Assembly: GCA_911728435.2 (NCBI GenBank) | Contig: OU452198.1 | Location: 37,291,902 to 37,355,901 of the forward strand | DNA: 64,000 bases | From: Apoderus coryli | Lineage: Eukaryota > Arthropoda > Insecta > Coleoptera > Attelabidae | Direction of reading: 5' to 3' | Part shown: positions 56,108 to 64,000 of the stretch, in pieces | Layout of the letters: each line of letters starts with the position of its first letter | Position numbering within the stretch: the first letter of the stretch is position 1 | Notes under the pieces: generated by a model | The model's input: the letters and a program-made list of their open reading frames with translations, nothing else | Told to the model about the DNA's origin: nothing | The model's database searches: none | Made by a program: the position numbers and the translations under genes

Positions 56108-56260
56108 TCATGAATAAAAAGGACCCAAGTGGAATCCTTGCAGAACATCAGAAGTAACCACTATCGGCCTAGAGTGAAATTCATTAACTCTAACAATCTG
56201 ACTAGGAGCTTTCCAATCAATGCAATAAGGGTGCACAGATACCAGTACTATGAAGCTTAC
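56108..56260 (-). pseudogene. Short LINE RT fragment
   Basis: Up to a stop at 56108-56110 the minus strand reads APSQIVRVNEFHSRPIVVTS followed by DVLQGFHLGPFYS. This fits RT motif B of Jockey-like LINEs, VTSGVPQGSHLGPLLF, with substitutions at G, P and L. Sequence beyond is too worn to follow. It is an ancient relic. Confidence 0.55.
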
Positions 56261-56269
56261 GAACGGGAA

Positions 56270-58210
56270 AGCTGGTGAATTGTTTCAAACTCCAAAACAC
56301 GAGATGAGTAACATGTAAACCCTAATGGATTAAGCTCCATGGATCTTACAACTAAAAATCGAGTTGTTTATTGATATAACTAGAGCAGTAGTTAAATACT
56401 TGGTAATTAATTTTCGGAACGGGTTTAGAAATAATATTGAGTATGCATACAGGTCTGTAGAAAACTAGTTTTACATAACTCCGGAAAACATCCCGAAGCT
56501 ATAGAAGAGGGAAAAATAATTTGCAGAGGTTTGACAATGGAGTGAGTTGTCTAAAGTATTAAGACCGTACTTTAAAACATTTATCAAATTATATCAAGAA
56601 AACATAAAAATGTAAATTGATTTTAATATTTTTATCAAAAATATATTTACGGTGATGGGTTCGCAATATCGATTTAAAAATACGTGGATACGGTCTTATT
56701 AAGACTCAAAAGTCTTCTAGCTCTCATTGTTGTGGATTATTACATAAACCTAATAGACATCGAATAAAATCAATCCAACAGTGTTCACTGCGCGAACTCA
56801 TTAGAATATTTCTGAAACTACTTCGATTTTTATTCTGAGATCATACTCGCAGATGCTGTCACCAAGATTTACAAACCAAAAATCGAAATAGTCTCTGAAA
56901 TATTGTAATTGATTACAGTGGGAAAAAGGATCTATTATTTTCATTCGATTTGTAATGTAACGCTAAGATTAAAGATGTGTGTCATGTTGCTGACGTGTCA
57001 CAATCGTAGAAGTTATATATTTTGCTTTTTTATCAGCTGCATATTTTTTAGTTGCCCAAGAATTGAAGATTTTACATTAAGAGACACCTAAAGAAATGTA
57101 CGATGTGCGCTTGAAATAGAAATAAATCATACAAAATTTTTGTTCTCTCTTGTCAAATTCGATGCCTTATTTCATGTTATTTTGTTCAAGAACTATCTAC
57201 TTGATATGAATATATGGACACTGGAAGTATATTTCTTTAGGTTTTTTTGGACTTGCTACTTCCATGTATTGAGTATGTGATTCAGATATAATTTATAACA
57301 TATAATATATTAATAAAATAAAAGTACTATATATTAGAAAATATATATTATATTATATCTTATTTAATAATAAAAAAAACGTATTATTTATTATATGATG
57401 CTGAATCTACACCAAATGGACTGAAATAAACATTAAACACAAAGGATCATTTGGTTCGGGTGTTATTGTGCCTAAACTTTGTTGTTTTTAAGCGCAACTT
57501 TTGTGTTTTGTTCAAGTGCTTATTTATTTATATTTGGTGTAAATGCAGCGTTAGATTTTGCCTCTATTGTAAGATAAATCTGTTACTGAATATTTAATAT
57601 CCTTAATTGTAATTTATTTCTGCCTGCAGAATACCTACCTATTTAGTTATATTTCAATTTATATTATTTTATTAAAATATTGCCATTTCGTACTAAATTT
57701 CAAACTTATTTTAAAAAAGTCGCTATTTTATGGGTACTATGTTTACTGATTGCCCTAATTTATATTAATTTTTTATAAAAATATATTCAACGGCAACTTG
57801 CTTGACGGATGTTTTAGTTAGATCATTGGTAGGACAATCTCTAAGTATATAATGAGCCATTTTTTATGTGTTAATAGTTTAGCTTGATACAATTATTATG
57901 GGGTATATATGTATAGTTTTTATTTTGGTAACTTCTTTTTCACTTAATACGTAGTAATTTATTTATTTATTAAGCGTATTATTAATATTACATAACAAAC
58001 ATTGGACTAATTAATAGTTTTTTTAATTATAGTTATACAAATGTTAGATATTTGTACAATAAACATAATGAAACACCATTTGTTATAAGACTATAATATA
58101 TTTAATAAATTATACGTTTTCAGCAATAAAACAAAAATTGTTTTTATTGGGATTTTACCACAGTTAACATACTGTACCGTTTCCTTATGCTAGTAGCAAT
58201 TTTAATAGTA
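56270..58210. other. No gene recognised; AT-rich
   Basis: Contains a very AT-rich tract at about 57290-57390 (TATATTA runs). No coding or repeat structure I can support. Confidence 0.4.
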
Positions 58211-58214
58211 TATT

Positions 58215-58699
58215 GTGCAACGAACATGAAATGACATATTTCCTACGAGTATGATCGTTTGCAGCATGAGCCGTAGTCGACTGCTGCAAATCATACGATA
58301 TGTCATTTCATGTGAGTTCACACTATACTTTTTCTACGACTGTTTAAATTAAACTTCATAATTTTTAGGAAAATATTTGTTTTTCGAAACTTACTTATAC
58401 TCGCCCGGTTGGCGTACGCCTAAATACGATGAGTAAAAGTTAAATTGACTGGGTTGTGTTAAACTATATTCTCTATCATTGTTTTTCATTATATAAATAG
58501 CTTTGAAACCTTCGAAATTAGCGAAATAATTTAATAATAAACTGTCAATTTGGTTTGTATTGTTGACTATAGCTATGGTGATTTTTCGTAACCGACGCTA
58601 CTTTTGTCATTTCCAGGAAATTTACCCGTGCGGTTTTAAATATTTCCCACTAGTTGCTGGGAAACTATAGTGGGAAATGAAAAACAGCATTACAATGTA
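58215..58699 (+). repeat. Dispersed repeat, left part of interrupted copy
   Basis: Matches 39825-40300: TGTGCAACGAACATGAAATG, the GCAGCATGAGCC hairpin centre, ACTTTTTCTACGACTG, TTCGAAACTTAC and AAACAGCATTACAATGTA. It breaks off at TA 58698-58699, where the 4.1-kb transposon starts. The right remainder is at 62840-62890 (CTACATTTTCAAATTATGAT, ATAATAAAGGCATTTAAAGA). Confidence 0.85.
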
Positions 58700-61600
58700 G
58701 GAAGGATGGGGCACATTGGTACATGAGGCACTTCGGGACCGTTCAAATTTACCGCCTTAGTGTTTACTGAATTTGCCGCTGCTGCGCTACAGTATTGCTC
58801 AATCAGTGTTATTCGAATGTGCATAATAAGCAATTCAATCTGAAAGCGCGTTTAAATTTTATCACGTGTGAAAAAATTCGTAAGTCTGACGTAAGTATTA
58901 TAACATTTTATTTGTAAGAACATAGAGTAGGTAACTAGTGCATCATAATTTTCGTGTTTGTCTACAATAATCCAGGATGTGTGAGGGTAAGTTTAGAGCA
59001 TAGACACAAAACCCAAGTAGAACAGTAAATTAATGGTTTTATGTTTTACGCGATGATGCTGTTTGGGGCAGATTGGGGCAAATTTGTATGGGCAGTTTGG
59101 GACAGTGTACCATTCTACACCAACACGCCTGAGAAAAATGAAATTGAGCTAGAAACACAGAGAAGGGAGGAACACTAATTAAAGGCAACGAACGAACGAA
59201 ATATAGGGGACAGAAATGGTTCCAGCAAGGTGATATTGGGAAACAAAAACATAAAAGCGAAAGCCAGTTCAACTTTATCAGTGAAATAATATCTATCAAT
59301 TACCTAGTCTGAAAGGGAAAACCTCCAAGATAAAGTCTAAACTTTCCAAAAGAAAATTAAGCTCTTCATCAAGTGATTCAGATGCGTCTTATGAAGTGAA
59401 AGATTTTTTATCGGATTCAGATATGAACGAAGACTATGAAATAGGACTACTTGACGACACAAAAATTGATGTATAAGATTTTATTTTGGTTAAATTTGCT
59501 ACCAAGAGAACCATATATACTACCAAAGATTAATCTACACAATAGATAGTCAGCCCAATGCATTAAAATCAGAACATCTCTAAGTATGCCTGCCACTACG
59601 TGGCGTAGACTAGCGTGTAAAGCATAGAACAGTATTGTCACAGCCAGAAACCGTTTTGTAGTTTATTAATATCAAAAACAAAACGCAACGTATAACAATT
59701 ATTTAGATCATTTGCAACAGATATGCACCGGCAATGCTGTATTGTCAGAGAGAGAAATTGATGAAATTCTGTCTTAATCTGGAGGGGATACGCAGGGAGG
59801 GTAGAAAAAAAAACAAGCGAATGTGGTGTGTGTCGTGCTGTTGCCAATTCGTCGGTAAAAGAATTAAATTTAATATAATAATATTTAATCCATGTCATAC
59901 ATATTTCAAGACTAGACCAGTCCCATGATCAGTGGCGAACAATCGTTAAATGAAAAGCTTTTAGATAGAAACATACTTTTGACTAAATATTTCACGTAGA
60001 CAATGTGGCAAAGATGTAACAAGATTGTTGTAGATCTTATAATACCTATAATAAAAAAATTATCAGTGCTACCTATATTATATTAGGTATACCTATTATA
60101 ATAGTCTGTCTCTTCATCAGGTATAAGTTCCACTTTATCGGTTTAGGTACTTAAATTTTACTTCTTTTTAATGTTTCTTCGGGTAAATAATAAGTTCGGT
60201 AGGAATAGGGCTTTGGGTATGAAACAAAAAAGATAGAAAATAGAAATTTGATATAGGGGTAGTTCTAAGCATTTACAAGTTTGTGACGTGTAGCGATTTT
60301 CGATGCCGCCCCCGGAGGTATACATGAGGGCGGCGCAATGCCGTTTTAAATATCTCGTTTCGCTTTCTTGGAAAATAAAAAATTATAACTGATAACTGAA
60401 ACTTAGTACATAATACGTGGGCGTAAGAGGTAAGCTCACTTCAAGGTCTCTATTAATGAAAGAAAGTTAACATTTTGAACATCTGCGTAAAATTAAATGT
60501 ATCCGTTTGGTGGGTAGTTTTGATTACAATAAGTCGGTGCCAAGCCCAAGCCCGAAACAAAATAAATCTATATTTACCTACTACCTATTTGGCTTGGTAC
60601 CGACTATTATGTGCATTGTTGTCTTTTGAATGATATTTGTATTTTGTTGTTTTTCGTATTTTTTATTAGTTCTTTTGACAGCTCTGGTGTCATCAATACA
60701 CCTGTATCCCGAATTGCACCAAATTGCGATGCTATTGAACAAGCATATAATCCTAAATATAATATTCTTTTTGAACTACCTGTATCTCGAAAACCAAGCC
60801 GTAGCGGACCCATGTACATATGAAATTTGTATCTTAAAATTAGTCAAAGAATCACCCTTTAAAGTTTGTACAAGTACTTATGCAACACCCTGTATACATA
60901 GATACTTTGATTTGCAATTTGCAAATCTGTCAAACTAGGTAATGCTGTTTTTTTTTATTTACTTTCAAATATGGTGTTATGTAATTGTATTCAAATTAAA
61001 TGTTTGGGGATGATATTTACGAGTTTTATTTTTTTATATAGAAAAACTGTTATTCAGTTTTTAAGGATCAATCTGAAGCAGACGATTGTACTTGTTAAAA
61101 CATGAAAAAAGTTATTGTCGTGATACTTTTAACACCCTGTTGGTGGGTTTTTAAAGCTTTTTACGAAACGTGTTAACAATACAATCTACATAAATCGTTA
61201 GTTTTTTAAAGTTTTATGATCATTGCACAAAAACCAATATTAGGGAGACTGTAAGTTTTTTTTCAATTCGGCGTTGCAGAATTTGAACCTAATTGTGTTA
61301 TTTTACTAGTATAGATATTTTTGAGTAAATTAATTCGGTTATAATCGATGAGTAGAATCTTTGGAGTAAAATACATTTCACAAAAACCCTGAACCATATT
61401 TCTCAATAGATTTAAATTTTCATTAAAAACAGATTAAGAATTCTAATTTTTTACATCCTGCATTTCGAAACCGTATTTTTTTAAATAATTATTGTCATGC
61501 TGGAAATTTCAAACCTTATTTACTTCAGCAACTTGTAAAAAGCACAGCCCTTTTAATATTAACATTTCTTAAAATCGATATTACGCGATAACGATGACTT

Positions 61601-62839
61601 TCTATCAATATCACAGAAGGATACATTTATTACGTATATAATTTGTTAGATTTTACATCTCCGAATTGAAACACACGCAAAAAATGTGCATAAAAAAGTT
61701 AGGGTAGCATTTCACGCCTGTATGCCCCTTTAATTTACCCGCCTCTGAGATTTATTTTTTCATAATGTTAACGACAAGTTGAATCTGCTGTTTGAGTTTG
61801 ATCCTTAAAACTGAATCAGGTAATAACCGGAAGTCCTATCTATAACGCCAAATTTCGTTAATTTAAATATAACTTTTTGATGCATCCTTATATCCGAAAT
61901 TTAAAATTAAATTACTAAAATAATATTATATTAGTCATTTAAAATTATTGTCTAAAACATTTAATAAACCAGCCCTGTATATTTATACTATTATAGTAAT
62001 TTCTTTTATTTTCGTCCATACACATTAATCTTTGCGTAGATAGGTATACGTATACCATATAATTTTAAACAAAAAACACTGCTGCACAGTAGTACATATA
62101 TGATACCTATAATATAAAAACAAACTCCCACCTCGTAGGGGAAAGTATACTCGTCCTTGTCTAACATTGCCCATATGATTATTTTATTTCAACACAATAC
62201 ATATAACGCCATCTACAATTTCATGGTTGCATGTTTTTCTAATAGATGTAGCTCGTGTCGAGACAGTTTCAATTTTTGTTTTATTTCCCATATACGCTGA
62301 CTATCTGTTGTGTAGATTAATCTTTGATACTACTATAATACTTGGAGTGCATTTAAGATATCAGTGATCCAGATGAATCAATAGTGAAATTCTCGCAAAA
62401 AAAAAAAGAACTATGTTTTTTTCTACCCGATTCTGGAGGCCATTGGTTCGGTCCTTATAAAGACATAGTGGCTAAATTACCAAAACCAAAAAAAGTATCG
62501 GGTAGTACTAGTAGGTTGGCTTCCTACATACATTTTGATGCTGCACTCCAGGATGGTGGATAGTTTGGAGCTAGGTAGTTGTCCCATAGAGCACCCCATT
62601 GTCCCAAAGTACCCCACCATAGTCCCAAACTACCCCATGGTGGGGCACATTGGAAAAATAACTAACTTTGTCTCAGGATAGTTTTCCATTAAAACTGCTT
62701 CTATATTTTTACTTTTACTTATAAAAATGAATTGCCGATATATGTACGTAGCTATTCTTCCATATGACTGTTCATTAAATGTTTTTGGTTCTAAGAACAG
62801 GCTACCGAAAAAAGCGTACCAAACTGCCCCACCCTACCC
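58700..62839. mobile_element. 4.1-kb TIR DNA transposon with TA target duplication (pogo/Tigger-like?)
   Basis: Left end GGAAGGATGGGGCACATTGG and the complement of the right end, GGGTAGGGTGGGGCAGTTTG, form a TIR of about 24 bp. TA flanks both sides (58698-58699, 62840-62841). Comparison with the intact repeat at 39825-40366 (ACAATGTACTACATTG) shows that exactly this segment plus one TA is extra. Subterminal copies of TGGGGCA.ATTGG recur near 59060 and 62640. No full transposase is open. A Ser/Asp-rich tail (SSSSSDSDASYEVKDFLSDS, 59360-59475) resembles the C-terminus of DDE_1 (Tigger/pogo) proteins. The superfamily rests on TA and this tail only. Confidence 0.85.
60533..60604. repeat. 72-bp hairpin inside the TIR transposon
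   Basis: GTCGGTGCCAAGCCCAA at the left and its near-complement TTTGGCTTGGTACCGAC at the right enclose 38 bp. It resembles a tiny fold-back element or the two ends of one after internal loss. Confidence 0.6.
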
Positions 62840-63029
62840 TACTACATTTTCAAATTATGATTAAACATATAATAAAGGCATTTAAAGAAAAAGTATCTTC
62901 TGTTCTGTATATTTTTTTATCTTTAAGCAATAAAACTTTATTAAAAAAATAAAGGCATGAAAAGCATAGTAAACAATAAAATCGCAAAAAAATAGGTAAG
63001 TAAAAAACACTGGTATTTAATGTTTAGTA

Positions 63030-63213
63030 TTGCCATAACTATAGACAAGAAACGTCACTATAGACGTTGAAAACGACATCGACTCGTCGCATTCCCAGCT
63101 CATTTCTGGCCCGCTACTATATTATACTATATCTATATATACTATAACTATAAGCGCGGCGGATTGCTTTGAACCCACATACATCAGACGTGCCGACACG
63201 AGGTGAAGTAACT
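63030..63213 (-). repeat. Dispersed repeat, copy 2 (inverse of 20594-20795)
   Basis: Reading the minus strand recovers AGTTACTTCACCTCGTGTCG, GCAC, the TATAGTATATATAG tract, AGCGGGCCAGAAATGAGCTG, GCGACGAGTCGATGTCG. See the entry at 20594 for the other copy. Confidence 0.75.
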
Positions 63214-63369
63214 TTCTATTATTTTAACTGTGGTATTGCTTTATTAATAGTACATCAGTAAAGAGTTCTTCAAAAATAGTTTGTACTATAATTTTGCTAT
63301 GAATCCTGCTAACACCATTTCAAAAGTAGCCAAGTTATCTGGATGGAGCTCCACCTCATTATACACTCT

Positions 63370-63620
63370 TCGTATTAGGCAATAGCTGGATGACAGGTTT
63401 TCTCGGAAATGGATTGGAAGGAGAGGTGCCCAACGAGTGGCCGCCAAGATCTTCATATTTAACACCGTGTGGATTTCTTTGGAAAAACCTACTTAAAAAC
63501 TGAAATTTATAACATATTAGAGATTGACCTCAAAACTAGAATAACTCGAGCCTGTAGACGACATATCTCGGGAAATATTACGACAAGTAAGAACAAGAAT
63601 GACCTGCGCAACGAAACAGA
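63370..63620 (+). pseudogene. Mariner-like transposase C-terminal fragment
   Basis: Reading with frame changes gives RKWIGRRGA, EWPPRSSYLTPCGFLWKNLL, then IDLKTRITRACRRHISREIL, RQVRTRMTCATKQNF. It is the end of the same transposase group as at 21140 and 41487. The catalytic Asp of the SPDLTP motif is lost (SSYLTP). Its last 30 bases overlap the AT-rich repeat block shared with 43975 and 45790, so that repeat family may derive from such a transposon. Confidence 0.6.
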
Positions 63621-63715
63621 ATTTTAATAATTATTAGAATTGTATTATTTTCATTATTTCCAATAAACTAACGTAACAAACTAACTACTTTATTCAAAAA
63701 ATAGTAAAAAAAATA
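63590..63715 (-). repeat. AT-rich repeat block, copy 3 (inverted)
   Basis: Inverse copy of the blocks at 43975 and 45790, placed after the tRNA-like unit when read on the minus strand, as at 45790. Confidence 0.7.
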
Positions 63716-63717
63716 TT

Positions 63718-63790
63718 GCCAGAGCTAGGATTCGAACCCAGAACGTTCCCCAATGCGAAGCGCACGCTCTATCAAAACCGCTAAAAACCC
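63718..63790 (-). repeat. tRNA-like unit with B-box, copy 3
   Basis: On the minus strand: GATAGAGCGTGCGC, CTTCGCAT, then B-box GGTTCGAATCC (63728-63738) and CTCTGGCAATATTTTTT. Compared with 45715 it has a near-identical A-box zone and T-arm but a different variable arm. Same interpretation: SINE-like unit, not a tRNA gene. Confidence 0.6.
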
Positions 63791-63869
63791 TTTGTCAAAT
63801 TACTGTATTATTTAGAAATCCAACCACCTAACTGGTGAAATTTTCTCGGGAATTATGCGGGCTAATATC

Positions 63870-64000
63870 AAAAGTAATCTATCGCTGTAAAGCAGATAAA
63901 AATGCTCTAAAATGATGAATCACTCGACCCCTACTATTTGAAAATTTGGCCGTTGTGTCCACTCAATCACAGGGCTAAAGCGATTTCAACAAAAACTAAT
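63870..64000. repeat. Start of a second fold-back arm, cut by the window end
   Basis: TCGCTGTAAAGCAGATAAAA, ATCACTCGACCCCTACT and CACAGGGCTAAAGCGATTTC match the left arm of the fold-back at 44881-45000 in the same orientation. The element continues beyond the window. Confidence 0.85.

Noticed and set aside
59039..59299. A coding exon of the TIR transposon on the minus strand
   Set aside because: The residues are largely translations of the TGGGGCA subterminal repeats and show no transposase motif.
60607..60938. Overlapping ORFs on both strands at 60.6-60.9 kb
   Set aside because: Open frames in several registers with no motif; composition-driven.

Overview
This looks like insect nuclear DNA: it is AT-rich, has short GT-AG introns, and is packed with transposon families typical of arthropods (BEL/Pao, Jockey-like and RTE-like LINEs, Tc1/mariner, hAT, Crypton). 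The frequent TAGGTACCTA-type tracts and LINE types would suit a beetle, but the sequence does not fix the order. No bacterial, viral or organelle genes are seen.

Only one host gene is convincing: a three-exon gene for protein phosphatase inhibitor 2 (PP1 regulatory subunit 2) at 53456-54552 on the plus strand. Two further short ORFs (40849-41079 and 51060-51311 minus) might be exons of unknown genes.

Layout. 1-2020 is a degenerate tandem array with a period near 78 bp. 4150-4773 is a non-autonomous hAT element with an 8-bp target duplication. 5.3-9.5 kb holds mariner and LINE relics, including a 5'-truncated RTE-like LINE ending in an (AG)n tail. 9985-14528 is a dead Tc1-like element with long inverted repeats, split by about 3.2 kb of later insertions (a hAT element with 8-bp TSD and a LINE tail). 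15017-16051 is a mariner with perfect 28-bp inverted repeats and its catalytic core deleted, abutting the tail of a LINE. 17-23 kb carries palindromic repeats and a mariner-like transposase relic. 24252-25341 is a Crypton-type tyrosine recombinase relic with a probable intron, followed by a LINE. 27.8-29.0 kb has LINE and Ty3/gypsy integrase fragments.

30159-36926 is a complete BEL/Pao retrotransposon on the minus strand: one uninterrupted 1732-residue gag-pol frame, two 512-bp LTRs in which I see no difference, and a 5-bp duplication AACGC. It is the youngest insertion here and could be mobile. 38-41 kb holds a LINE relic and a TIR repeat; 44-46.7 kb holds a 720-bp fold-back palindrome and tRNA-like (B-box) sequences that recur at the right edge of the window; 47.6-49.9 kb is a LINE inserted into a tandem repeat with a period near 145 bp.

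58700-62839 is a 4.1-kb DNA transposon flanked by TA and inserted into a dispersed repeat; the uninterrupted version of that repeat is present at 39825-40366, giving a natural empty site. Overall the window is a nested transposon landscape around one small housekeeping gene.
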